A stretch of 64,000 nucleotides of DNA from positions 1 to 64,000 of the forward strand of contig JAPLAA010000060.1 of the NCBI GenBank assembly GCA_026393475.1, in the 5' to 3' direction. The stretch's first letter is position 1, and each line of letters begins with the position of its first letter. A program made the translations under genes and the position numbers. Below the pieces are notes generated by a model, which was not told the DNA's origin, did not search any database, and saw only the letters and a program-made list of their open reading frames with translations. Positions 1 to 7,451 of the stretch are shown one piece after another. Source of the DNA: Actinomycetota bacterium. GTDB lineage: Bacteria; Actinomycetota; Acidimicrobiia; Acidimicrobiales; Ilumatobacteraceae.

Positions 1-93
1 GCGCTGCCAACTCGAATGCGCACGACGACTGCATCACCACGCCCGAGCACACCGATCGACAGGCTCGGCTACGCCGAGCCCGCCGGGCACCGC

Positions 94-576
94 TCAACCC
101 AGAGCCCCAAGGATCCGATCGGTGGATCGAGGCTTAGTCCCCCGCTCAACGTGACTTCCGATCGCTGAGCGCGACACGCCAAGAGCCTCGCCGGCTTCGG
201 CGTAAGACCAGCCACATCCATGCACTAGCCAGACCGCCGCACGTTGCCGCGTTGACAGCGAATGCATAGCGTGCACGAGCGCTGGCTCAACGAGACGTTC
301 GTCGATTGACGTCGGCGCCTCCGGAAGTGGCCACTGCTTCCGCTGCCGAACCCGGCTTCTCGAAACCCGGACGAGGTATGCGACCGGAAACTCCATTTCG
401 CCCACGCGGTGCCAGTGCTCGAATGCGAACGCCAGAGCTTCAGCCAACGCGTCCTCGACTGAACTCACCGGAACATGTGCCGCAATGGCCCGGCGCAGCC
501 GCGAATCGCTTTCGATGACAAATCTCTCGAACTCGGCTTCAACATTCGAGTCTTGGGTCACAACAGGTTCAACCAT
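94..576 (-). CDS. ECF-like RNA polymerase sigma factor
   Basis: A 160-residue protein with the two-domain layout of ECF sigma factors. Residues about 13-80 resemble region 2 (helical, with a basic stretch ending VRVSRSRVRQ). Residues about 100-145 form a region 4 helix-turn-helix, seen as LSTRQRAAVWLVHG then WSYAEAGEALGVSRSAIGSH. It should direct RNA polymerase to a small promoter set. No anti-sigma gene lies beside it in the window, although its 3' neighbour is beyond the left edge. It belongs to the island rather than the core, so its targets may be island genes. It is short for the family and lacks a C-terminal extension. Confidence 0.7.
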   Translation of the reverse strand: MVEPVVTQDSNVEAEFERFVIESDSRLRRAIAAHVPVSSVEDALAEALAFAFEHWHRVGEMEFPVAYLVRVSRSRVRQRKQWPLPEAPTSIDERLVEPALVHAMHSLSTRQRAAVWLVHGCGWSYAEAGEALGVSRSAIGSHVERGTKPRSTDRILGALG

Positions 577-752
577 TCCGGGGTCTCATCGCGCCACAGG
601 ATCGCGAATCTTCAACCTAATGGCACGTTGTGGGCAGGACACTGTGGTGACCGCTCATCCACCACTGCCCACTACCGCCTGCGCGGGGATCGGATCGTGT
701 AGGGCTCGGGCGCGCTCGTGGGCTCCCGAGGGGACAGACAGATCGAGGCCGG

Positions 753-1295
753 TCAGCGACCGCCATCGACGATTCTGGCGATCCAGTCGGCGAGGTGAGG
801 GTCGGGGTCTTCGAGGGGGTACGCCTTGTTGAACGCGTCGACTGCCGCTTGTGGTGTGGTGAACGATGAGCTGGGCCAGAGTGCGCGTAGGTCTTGCTGG
901 TCGTTGGGTGTGCGGTTGCCGGCGGCGATCTTCATCAGGATGACGTCGTCGACGCTGGGCATGAGGACTTCGAGGGCGCCGTGGATGAGTGCGGTGTGGC
1001 AGGAGTCGGGGTCGAACGTCGAGGGTTGCCACGGCCTCGCTCGATCGTTGAGCCAATCCGGTTCGAGTCCGTTTCGGCCGGCGACGGCAGCAGCGGCAGC
1101 GCGGATGTCGTCGTCGAGTGCGGTGATCACGTCGACGTCGGTGGTCGCTCGGCGGATGGCGTGGTGGGCGACGAATGCACCGCCGACGATGACGACAGTT
1201 CGCCGTTCGAGGCCGCGCCGTTCGAGTTCGTCGCCGAGGTCGCGGAGGCAGGCTTCGATCTCGTGCCAGGTGAGTGGGCGGCCGGTTCGGCTCAT
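753..1295 (-). CDS. Nucleotidyltransferase-fold protein, probable toxin of a TA pair
   Basis: A 180-residue protein with a minimal nucleotidyltransferase core. The motif VVIVGGAFVAHH (about 34-45) carries the glycine pair of the fold, and TTDVDV (51-56) supplies the two metal-binding aspartates D53 and D55. Later residues (PSVDDVILMKIAAGN) match the helix that follows in DUF6036/AbiEii-like proteins. Its start overlaps the stop of the upstream XRE gene by four bases (ATGA), so the two are translationally coupled. Antitoxin-first order and this family make a toxin role likely, by transfer of nucleotides to an RNA or protein target. That role is inferred, not visible. A plain housekeeping nucleotidyltransferase is less likely in an island. 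Confidence 0.65.
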   Translation of the reverse strand: MSRTGRPLTWHEIEACLRDLGDELERRGLERRTVVIVGGAFVAHHAIRRATTDVDVITALDDDIRAAAAAVAGRNGLEPDWLNDRARPWQPSTFDPDSCHTALIHGALEVLMPSVDDVILMKIAAGNRTPNDQQDLRALWPSSSFTTPQAAVDAFNKAYPLEDPDPHLADWIARIVDGGR

Positions 1296-1843
1296 GACGA
1301 GTTGCGGTGGAGGATGTCAGGGCGGATCCAAATGTTGAACCGGGCGACGCCGGGGGGCGTTTCTCGGCGGGCTTGCTCGACCATGCGTGGGGTGCCGGGG
1401 AGGTGCCATGGCTGGTCGAGGGGTCGGGTGTGGCGGATCCAGCGTGGAACGCGAAGGTGGTGTTGCTCGGCGAGATACGCGCCGATGGCGGCAAGGATCA
1501 CAGCCGTCGTCGCGTTGACGTCGAGGGGTTCGGCGCCGATCATCAATGCGGTGTCGGTGGGGGAGCGTTCGGCGCGGTCGGTGACCGCTCGGATCATGGT
1601 CCAGTCGATGTCGCCGTCGTCGGTGGCGGCTTCAGCGAGGGTCGGCACGGTGGGGATGGGGTCGGCGAGATGGAATCCGGCGCTCTCGAGGAGGCGGTTG
1701 ACGGTGGTCCAGGTGGGGTCGGCGTCGCCGTTCTCGATGCGAGCGATGGTCGACTGCTCGACGCCGGCCCGGGCGGCGAGGGCGCGTTGGGTGAGCCCGC
1801 GGCTGGTTCTCGCCGTCCGGATCATCTCAGCGGTCGAGGACAT
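1292..1843 (-). CDS. XRE-family helix-turn-helix regulator, probable antitoxin
   Basis: A 183-residue protein. Residues about 4-58 form a Cro/C1-type helix-turn-helix (MIRTARTSRGLTQRALAARAGV, then STIARIENGDADPTW). The longer C-terminal part (about 70-183) contains RVPRWIRHTRPL and a terminal FNIWIRPDILH segment, as found in XRE proteins paired with DUF6036 nucleotidyltransferases. A longer frame runs upstream to 2071 but reads through the 12-bp repeat as IVVH units. The start at 1843 is preferred because a TACGCT box on this strand (plus 1850-1855) lies six bases before it, the leaderless pattern seen across the window. Likely represses its own operon and neutralises the downstream protein. 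Confidence 0.7.
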   Translation of the reverse strand: MSSTAEMIRTARTSRGLTQRALAARAGVEQSTIARIENGDADPTWTTVNRLLESAGFHLADPIPTVPTLAEAATDDGDIDWTMIRAVTDRAERSPTDTALMIGAEPLDVNATTAVILAAIGAYLAEQHHLRVPRWIRHTRPLDQPWHLPGTPRMVEQARRETPPGVARFNIWIRPDILHRNSS

Positions 1844-1849
1844 CTTGAT

Positions 1850-1855
1850 AGCGTA
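1850..1855 (-). promoter_or_regulatory. -10 box for the XRE-nucleotidyltransferase operon
   Basis: TACGCT on the minus strand, six bases upstream of the XRE ATG. With initiation about seven bases downstream, the mRNA would begin at or next to the start codon. No Shine-Dalgarno sequence is present. Confidence 0.45.
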
Positions 1856-1969
1856 CACGCATCGTTCCGTGTTCTGTTCGTCTGTGGTCGAACAGACGGA
1901 TCGCCGTCGCTGCCGATGACCGCGGACCCCTCGACGAATGCCTGCTCGAATGCTCGCCACTCCGAGGGT

Positions 1970-2012
1970 GTGAACAACGATGTGAACAACGATGTGAACA
2001 ACGATGTGAACA
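1970..2012. repeat. 12-bp direct repeat, about 3.6 copies
   Basis: The unit GTGAACAACGAT is repeated perfectly three times, followed by a partial fourth copy. It lies about 115 bp upstream of the XRE -10 box and 28 bp left of the IS3 element. Regular 12-bp spacing, close to one helical turn, would suit cooperative binding by the XRE protein. It could equally be a slippage array like the others in the window. Confidence 0.8.
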
Positions 2013-2091
2013 TCTCTGTGGCGACCGGGGGTTCGCACACTGAAGCGCCCCGGGTCTGGTGGAGGCTCCAACCTTTGAGAAGGATGGAGTC

Positions 2092-2412
2092 ATGCCAAGG
2101 AATGGGAAGTACCCCGAGGAGCTGCGCGAGCGTGCGGTGAGGATGGTCCTTGATCATCAGCATGAGTACGGGTCGCAGTGGGAAGCGATGTGCTCGGTTG
2201 CCGACAAACTCGGCCCGAAGCCTGAGACCGTGAGGTTGTGGGTTCGCCAGGCCGAGAAAGACACCGGCCGCCGGCCGGGAGCGACGACTGATGAGCTTGC
2301 GGAGTTGAAGCGGTTGAAGCGGGAGAATGCCGAGCTGCGTCGAGCGAACGACATTCTCAAGGCGGCAGCGCATTTCTTCGGGGCGGAGCTCGACCGCCAA
2401 TCGAAGAAGTGA
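2092..2412 (+). CDS. IS3-family transposase OrfA
   Basis: A 106-residue DNA-binding subunit. The N-terminal part (ELRERAVRMV, then ETVRLWVRQAE) is the helix-turn-helix that recognises the element's ends. The C-terminal part (LKRLKRENAELRRANDILK) is a leucine-zipper coiled coil for multimerisation. The ATG at 2092 follows AGAAGGATGGAG, a good Shine-Dalgarno sequence. Its stop overlaps the orfB GTG in GTGA. OrfB lies in the -1 frame, so an OrfAB fusion by programmed frameshift is expected from the family. I see no classic A6G slippery heptamer near the overlap. Confidence 0.9.
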   Translation: MPRNGKYPEELRERAVRMVLDHQHEYGSQWEAMCSVADKLGPKPETVRLWVRQAEKDTGRRPGATTDELAELKRLKRENAELRRANDILKAAAHFFGAELDRQSKK

Positions 2413-3335
2413 TCCGGTTCATCGATGAACACCAGGATCGGCGTAGCGGTGAGCTGCGTTGGGGAATCGAGCCGATCGCCAAGGCCCTTGGCATCGCCCC
2501 GTCCACGTATCACGCCGCGAAGAAGCGGCCCATGTCCGCGAGAGCTGTTCGTGATGCCGAGCTTCGCCCGGAGATCTTGCGGGTGTGGGAACAGAACCTC
2601 GTCGTCTACGGCGCGGACAAGGTGTGGGACCAGCTGAACAAAGACGGTGTCCGTGTCGCTCGCTGCACGGTGGAACGGTTGATGGCCGACATGGGTTTGC
2701 AGGGCTGCCGCCGGGGCCGGATCTGGGTGCGGACCACCGAGGGCGATGATCGTCTCGACCGGCCCGCCGACTTGGTCGAACGCAAGTTCACCGCGTCGGC
2801 ACCGAACCGGTTGTGGGTCGCCGACCTCACGTACGTCAAGACCCACAGCGGCTGGGTGTACGTCGCGTTCATCCTCGACGTGTACTCCCGGATGATCGTC
2901 GGCTGGCAGGCCTCCAGGTCGTTGCGCTCCGACCTTGCGATCGACGCGCTCGAGATGGCTGTGTTCAACCGTCAACGTGCCGGCGCAGACCTGTCGCATC
3001 TGATCCATCACTCCGACAGGGGCGTGCAATATCTCAGCGTCCGCTACTCCGACCGGCTCGCCGACAACGACATCGTCGCGTCGGTCGGATCCAAGGGCGA
3101 CAGCTACGACAACGCGATGGCCGAGAGCTTCAACGGGCTCTACAAGTGGGAGCTGATCTACCCGAAAGGTCCGTGGCGTGGGCTCGATGACGTCGAGTTC
3201 GCGACCCTCACCTACGTCGACTGGTTCAACAACCGGCGCCTCCACGGCGAGATCGAGCCCGGCGCCGGCTACACGACACCAGCAGCGTTCGAAGCCGACC
3301 ACTACCGTCAAACCATCTCCGCCGAACAGGCGTAG
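2409..3335 (+). CDS. IS3-family transposase OrfB, DDE integrase core
   Basis: A 308-residue catalytic subunit. An HTH_21-like N-terminal segment (VYGADKVWDQLNKDG) is followed by an rve integrase core. The catalytic triad is visible: D139 in LWVADLTYV, D203 in HHSDRGVQY and E239 in AMAESFNGL. The last two are separated by 35 residues, the DD(35)E spacing of the family. The reading frame is intact, so the copy could be active alone or as the OrfAB fusion. It starts with GTG inside the orfA stop. Confidence 0.93.
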   Translation: MIRFIDEHQDRRSGELRWGIEPIAKALGIAPSTYHAAKKRPMSARAVRDAELRPEILRVWEQNLVVYGADKVWDQLNKDGVRVARCTVERLMADMGLQGCRRGRIWVRTTEGDDRLDRPADLVERKFTASAPNRLWVADLTYVKTHSGWVYVAFILDVYSRMIVGWQASRSLRSDLAIDALEMAVFNRQRAGADLSHLIHHSDRGVQYLSVRYSDRLADNDIVASVGSKGDSYDNAMAESFNGLYKWELIYPKGPWRGLDDVEFATLTYVDWFNNRRLHGEIEPGAGYTTPAAFEADHYRQTISAEQA

Positions 3336-3418
3336 ACACAAACCACCGAGCCTCTACGAAACCCGGGGCGCTTCAGGAGTAGCCTGAAGGTTGGACCTAG
3401 TGCAGGAGTTAACACAAG

Positions 3419-3568
3419 ATGGACGATGTGTTGAGCGCGCTTGCAACGACACCAAACACGCCTAGTTCAGGGTGGCGATTCGTGATCGGATTCTCGGCCG
3501 TTGTGCTCGTAACGGCTTTCAAGATGGCGCGCGCGTTCAGACGAGGAAGGATCGACAAGGACGAGTAG
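3419..3568 (+). CDS. Small single-pass membrane protein, unknown function
   Basis: A 49-residue ORF. Residues about 18-36 (WRFVIGFSAVVLVTAFKMA) are hydrophobic enough for one membrane span, followed by a basic-acidic tail (RAFRRGRIDKDE). AGGAG lies ten bases before the ATG. It sits just right of the IS3 element, in a region less GC-rich than the core. No family is recognised. Coding status rests on the Shine-Dalgarno sequence and the span-plus-basic-tail layout, so it could be chance. Confidence 0.4.
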   Translation: MDDVLSALATTPNTPSSGWRFVIGFSAVVLVTAFKMARAFRRGRIDKDE

Positions 3569-3920
3569 TGCGGTTCGCCCGTTTGACGACTGAAGCCCCT
3601 GAACCGACCCTGATGGTGCCGAAAACTCATCGGCGCCGGGTCCGATCGCCGAACAGCCAACATCCGCTGTCTCACCGCAGCGATTGATCCAGTCCGTCCT
3701 GGATGTCGAGCGGCTGCTGATCACCTGAGACGTCGGCTAAAGGCTGGTTTGGGTGTTGATGAGCGTGTTGATGATCTGGTGGGAGGTCCAACGCCTGTCG
3801 GTGCCGAGAACTCGTCGGCGGGTTGAGATCGATGGGTTTTGTTGGTGTGGGCCGGTGTCGCCAGAGGGTTGGGGCGCGTTGAAGCCGGCTGAGCTGGTGG
3901 GTGTGGTCGGTTGGGGTGGT
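3569..3920. other. Non-coding island segment with an imperfect direct repeat
   Basis: I see no convincing gene here. Two related stretches of about 33 bases lie at 3604-3637 and 3788-3822 in the same orientation. They share GGTGCCGA, then AACTC, then TCGGCG, with scattered differences. They may be worn ends of old insertion sequences, which would fit the transposase relic to the right. Confidence 0.4.
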
Positions 3921-4190
3921 TCAGGCTGCGGTTCGGTACTCGTTGATGAGCCCGCCGTAGGTGGTGTCTTTCGATCCGGGGCCTGGGCGGATCGGGACGA
4001 CGTCGCAAGGGCGTTGGGTGCGCGTTGATCGATCCCACGGTGGGGGCCCGGTGCTGGTTGTAGTGGTCGATGTAGTCGACGACGAGCGCACGCAGCCGCT
4101 TCTCGTTCCAGATGATCGCTCGATCCAGCAGCTCGCGGCGCAATGTGCGGACCGGCTGCTCCGCGTAGGCGTTGGCATCGCCGAACTAAT
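3921..4190 (-). pseudogene. Degenerate transposase, C-terminal integrase-core relic
   Basis: On the minus strand, a frame just after an in-frame stop near 4188 reads DANAYAEQPVRTLRREL, then NEKRLRALVVDYIDHYN. This is the end of an rve-type transposase core including the position of the catalytic Glu (here AEQ). The frame then breaks, and the typical C-terminus GGLINEYRTAA followed by a stop appears in another frame, ending at 3921. The N-terminal part and the first two catalytic aspartates are absent. It is a dead fragment, unrelated in sequence to the IS3 copy at 2041-3375. Confidence 0.7.
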
Positions 4191-4214
4191 GAAAGCTTAG
4201 AGCAGGTGGTCTCC

Positions 4215-5510
4215 TCAGGCGAGCACTGCTTCGATCCGCTTGTTGGCGATGTCCTGGGCTTCGTCGAGGGCGCCTACGTAGGTAGCGACGAGGGTTTCGA
4301 CGCTGTGGCCCATGCGTTTGGCGGTCTCGCCGAGGGGGATGCCGGCTTGAAGCCAAGTAGTCGCCGCCGCGTGACGGCAGTCGTAGACGCGAAGTGGTCG
4401 GTGGCCGACTGACTCGAGGGCGCGATGCCATGCACGCCCCCAGTTCGATGCGCTCGGTCGATTTCCGTTGCGGGTGCGGAAGATCAACTCGTCAGGGCTG
4501 GAGATCCTGATCTGCTCGAGCCAGTCGGTGAGCATGCGGACCAGTACCGGGGGGATCGGAACACTCCTCGGTCCTGTCTTGGGTTCGCCCGGTTCGTCGA
4601 AGTCGATGTCTGCTTCGGAGACGTCGATGCGACCCCACCCCTCGGCAGGCAGTGAGAGCGATCGCACCCTGAGCATCACGACTTCCGACGGGCGAAGTCC
4701 CGCGTAGTAGGCGACGGCGGTCATCACGCGGTAGGTCCGGCTCGCCGGTTGCGAGGAGACGATCGCATCGATCGCTTGCGCCATGACCGCAGGTCCCGGC
4801 AGCGACCTGATGTCGACGCTTCGCCGAGAACGTGCCACCTTGCGTTGGGCCCGCGCCTTCGATCGTTGTGGCCACGGGTCGACGCCGATGGCCCCGGCGT
4901 CCACGGCGGCGTGCACGCAGGCTCGGGCCACGGTCCGGTTTCGGTTGGCCGTAGTTGCAGCCATCGGCGTCCCGTCGAGCTTCACGGCCAAGCGTCGGTC
5001 GATGTCGGCGATCCGTTCACGATCGAGTTCACCGATTGCGGCGCAGTGTTTGGCCATCCACTTCTCGAACGCTTCGTCCCGGGGCGTCGCCTCCTCGGGC
5101 CGCAGCGCAGTCTGCATGTACACGCGCAGCCCGGTGGGAACCTTCGACGTCGGCTCGACGGCCAGCACCACGAAGCGCGACAGCGCCTCGGCGTTCGAGC
5201 TCCGCGTTCTCGGCTGCCACTCCAGCCATTGCTCGGCCAGCCACCGTCGCGCCCACTCGTGCACCTTCATCTCCGCCAACGGCAACTTCCACGAGGCTGG
5301 CTCCCCGGTCGCCGGATCGAATCGGTCCCCGGCCTCCACGGCTCGCAGGAGTAGGCCTCGGAAACGCTCAGCCTCTGCGCGAGTGCGGTGTGCCCGGCTC
5401 CGGTGGCGCCCGTCGATCGTGTATCGAACCACCCACGGCAGCTTCGCCTCGCTGCGGGCGCGCCGGTCCTGCACTCCGTAGACCTTGACGTCTTGGAATG
5501 GCTTGCTCAT
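4215..5510 (-). CDS. Tyrosine-type site-specific integrase
   Basis: A 431-residue phage-type integrase. The N-terminal part (about 20-110) resembles an arm-binding domain and the middle a SAM-like core-binding domain. The catalytic part (about 240-431) shows R273 in GLRPSE, the box YDCR (Y376, R379), H402 in RMGHS and nucleophile Y411 in ATYVG. Tyr replaces the usual His of the HxxR box, a variant common in actinobacterial integrases. The ATG at 5510 follows a CCAGGGGG Shine-Dalgarno sequence; a longer frame upstream merely reads through the tRNA fragment. The gene starts 119 bp from the tRNA-Arg fragment, which should be its attachment site. Confidence 0.92.
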   Translation of the reverse strand: MSKPFQDVKVYGVQDRRARSEAKLPWVVRYTIDGRHRSRAHRTRAEAERFRGLLLRAVEAGDRFDPATGEPASWKLPLAEMKVHEWARRWLAEQWLEWQPRTRSSNAEALSRFVVLAVEPTSKVPTGLRVYMQTALRPEEATPRDEAFEKWMAKHCAAIGELDRERIADIDRRLAVKLDGTPMAATTANRNRTVARACVHAAVDAGAIGVDPWPQRSKARAQRKVARSRRSVDIRSLPGPAVMAQAIDAIVSSQPASRTYRVMTAVAYYAGLRPSEVVMLRVRSLSLPAEGWGRIDVSEADIDFDEPGEPKTGPRSVPIPPVLVRMLTDWLEQIRISSPDELIFRTRNGNRPSASNWGRAWHRALESVGHRPLRVYDCRHAAATTWLQAGIPLGETAKRMGHSVETLVATYVGALDEAQDIANKRIEAVLA

Positions 5511-5628
5511 CGACGCCCCCTGGTTTCGCTCCGTCGCCCGGCCCGTGGAGATTGGGACGAGCGTGGGACGAAGGCTAGCTGTGTCGATCCTCGCGTGCTC
5601 TGAGCTGGTCGTATTCGCATCAGAGTTC

Positions 5629-5678
5629 ATGGTTTCCGGAACCATGTGTCGGAGGTTCGAATCCTTCCGGGGGCGCCA
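5629..5678 (+). other. Attachment-site remnant: 3' half of tRNA-Arg(CCG)
   Basis: These 50 bases fold as the 3' half of a tRNA. The anticodon arm is ATGGT-TTCCGGA-ACCAT with anticodon CCG after U33. A five-base variable loop follows, then the T arm GGAGG-TTCGAAT-CCTTC, the acceptor strand CGGGGGC, discriminator G and CCA. The partner acceptor strand GCCCCCG and a normal D arm are absent upstream, so this is a fragment. It fits the duplicated core left when an island recombines into a tRNA 3' end. argS begins 28 bp downstream. Confidence 0.7.
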
Positions 5679-5691
5679 GCATCTCGAACGG

Positions 5692-5697
5692 TACGAT
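5692..5697 (+). promoter_or_regulatory. -10 box for argS
   Basis: TACGAT lies nine bases before the argS ATG, with no Shine-Dalgarno sequence between them, suggesting a leaderless or nearly leaderless transcript. Confidence 0.4.
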
Positions 5698-5706
5698 TCG
5701 GCCCTC

Positions 5707-7434
5707 ATGGCCGATCCCCTCGTCTCCGTCGCTTCCCTGCTCGCACCGGCGTTCGAACGTGTCGCGGGCCGCCCGGGTGTCGATCCGGTGGTGCGACCGA
5801 GCGATCGGGCACACGCCCAGGCCAACGGTGCACTCCCGCTCGCGAAGGAACTCGGCCGCAACCCCCGTGACGTCGCGAACGACGTCGTCGCGGCCGCCGA
5901 TCTCGCCGGCGTCGCCGAGCTCGAGGTGGCCGGCCCCGGCTTCATCAACGTCACGTTCTCGCCCGCGTTCGTCGCGGCGCAGCTGGCGACCGTCGCCGCC
6001 GAAGCCCATGTCGGCGTGCAGTCCGCTGCGACGCCCGAGGTCGCCGTCGTCGACTACTCGGCGCCCAATGTCGCCAAGGAGATGCACGTCGGGCATCTCC
6101 GCACCACGCTCATCGGCGACGCGCTCGTGCGGATGCTCGACTTCGTCGGCCACACGGTGATCCGCGAGAACCACATCGGCGACTGGGGAACCCCGTTCGG
6201 CATGCTCATCGAGCACGTCGTCGATCTCGGCGGCGAGCTGGGCGAGATCGACCTCACTGATCCGGGCGCGTTCTACAAGCAGGCCCGCGCGAAGTTCGAC
6301 GCGAGCGACGAGTTCAAGGAGCGTGCCCGCGCCCGCGTCGCACTGCTGCAGAGCCGGACCGACCCGGCCACGATGGATCTCTGGCAGCGTCTCGTCGACC
6401 AGTCGGCCGACTACTTCGACGTCGTCTACGGCCGCCTCGGCGTGCTGCTCACGCGCGACGACATCGTCGGCGAGAGCTACTACCAACCGATGATGCCTGC
6501 GATGCTCGATCGGCTCGACCGGGCCGGGCTGCTGCAGGAGAGCGACGGCGCCAAGGTCGTGTGGGTGCCCGGCTTCAAGAACCGCGAGGGCGAACCGCTG
6601 CCGCTCATCGTGCAGGCCCGCACCGGCGGGTTCAACTACGCCACGAGCGACATCACCTGTGTCATCGACCGCGTCGAGCGGCTGCACGCCACGCTGCTCG
6701 TCTACTGCATCGGCACGCCGCAGAGCCAGCACCTGCAGATGGTGTGGAAGGCAGCGGAGATGCTCGGCGTACTCGTGCCGCCGGCACGGGCGGTGCACGT
6801 GAACAACGGCAACGTGCTCGGCGAGGACCGCAAGATCCTCAAGAGCCGCAGCGGCGAACCGGCCATGTTGCTCGACCTCGTCGACGCCGCGATCGCACGC
6901 GGCCGCGCCATCGTCGCCGAACGGTCGCCCGAGCTGGCCGAGGCCGAGCGCGACGAGCTCGGCCGCCAGATCGGCATCGGCGCCCTCAAGTACGCCGAGC
7001 TCTCCACCGACCGCATCAAGGACTACGTCTTCGACTGGGACCGGATGCTGTCGTTCGAGGGCAACACCGCGCCGTACCTGCAGTACGCGCACGCCCGCAT
7101 CCGCAGCATCTTCCGGCGTGCCGAGGTCGAACCGGCCTCGGTCCGCAGTGTCGTGCCGTCGCTCGACGCGCCCGAGGAACTGGCGCTCGCGCTCAAGCTG
7201 CTCGCCTTCGACGGCGCCGTCGCCGAGACGCTCGAGAAGTTCGCCACGCACCGGTTGTGCACCTACCTGTTCGAGCTGGCGCAGACCTTCACGTCGTTCT
7301 ACGACGCCTGCCCGGTCACGCGTGCCGAGACCGACGAACTCCGCACCAGCCGTCTCGCACTCGCCGATCTCACCGCGCGGGTGCTCTCCACGGGGCTCGG
7401 GTTGCTCGGTATCGAGTCGCCCGACCGGATGTAG
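5707..7434 (+). CDS. argS: Arginyl-tRNA synthetase
   Basis: A 575-residue class I synthetase that charges tRNA-Arg with arginine in the cytoplasm. An N-terminal tRNA-binding domain (about 1-105) precedes the Rossmann core. The HIGH motif appears as HVGH at 127-130 (NVAKEMHVGHLRTT), and a weak KMSKS-like loop as KSRSG near 379. The anticodon-binding DALR domain occupies about 455-575 and ends at the conserved C-terminal Met. ATG 5707 is chosen over upstream codons because it matches the family N-terminus and follows the TACGAT box. It opens the argS-lysA-hom-thrC-rho block, with lysA 17 bp behind. Confidence 0.96.
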   Translation: MADPLVSVASLLAPAFERVAGRPGVDPVVRPSDRAHAQANGALPLAKELGRNPRDVANDVVAAADLAGVAELEVAGPGFINVTFSPAFVAAQLATVAAEAHVGVQSAATPEVAVVDYSAPNVAKEMHVGHLRTTLIGDALVRMLDFVGHTVIRENHIGDWGTPFGMLIEHVVDLGGELGEIDLTDPGAFYKQARAKFDASDEFKERARARVALLQSRTDPATMDLWQRLVDQSADYFDVVYGRLGVLLTRDDIVGESYYQPMMPAMLDRLDRAGLLQESDGAKVVWVPGFKNREGEPLPLIVQARTGGFNYATSDITCVIDRVERLHATLLVYCIGTPQSQHLQMVWKAAEMLGVLVPPARAVHVNNGNVLGEDRKILKSRSGEPAMLLDLVDAAIARGRAIVAERSPELAEAERDELGRQIGIGALKYAELSTDRIKDYVFDWDRMLSFEGNTAPYLQYAHARIRSIFRRAEVEPASVRSVVPSLDAPEELALALKLLAFDGAVAETLEKFATHRLCTYLFELAQTFTSFYDACPVTRAETDELRTSRLALADLTARVLSTGLGLLGIESPDRM

Positions 7435-7451
7435 TCCCGAGTCGGTCGCCC

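Larger units (their letters stand above)
2041..3375 (+). mobile_element. Complete IS3-family insertion sequence (1335 bp)
   Basis: Two overlapping ORFs encode OrfA and OrfB. The ends are imperfect inverted repeats beginning TGAAGCGCCCCGGGT on both sides: the left repeat spans 2041-2068 and the right spans 3348-3375, with 25 of 28 positions identical. The ends have the TG...CA form of the family. The bases outside the ends differ (CAC on the left, GGA on the right), so no 3-bp target duplication is visible. Confidence 0.92.
1..5678. mobile_element. Right part of an integrated genomic island
   Basis: The segment left of argS contains only accessory genes: a sigma factor, a toxin-antitoxin-like pair, an insertion sequence, a transposase relic and a tyrosine integrase. 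It ends exactly at a 3' half of tRNA-Arg whose 5' half is missing. From 5707 onward gene order is the standard actinobacterial core. The integrase beside a tRNA fragment is the usual layout of an element that recombined into a tRNA 3' end. The other boundary, with the reconstituted tRNA, should lie left of the window. Island status is inferred; the fragment and gene content are seen directly. Confidence 0.7.

Noticed and set aside
1969-2013. Possible CRISPR array from regular repeats
   Set aside because: The 12-bp units are directly adjacent with no spacers. No other array in the window has spacers, and no cas gene is present.
1844-2071. N-terminal extension of the XRE protein
   Set aside because: It only reads the 12-bp repeat as IVVH units and lies upstream of a good -10 box for the shorter start.
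5595-5678. Complete functional tRNA-Arg gene
   Set aside because: The 3' half is sound, but no GCCCCCG acceptor strand or normal D arm is found in the 40 bases upstream.
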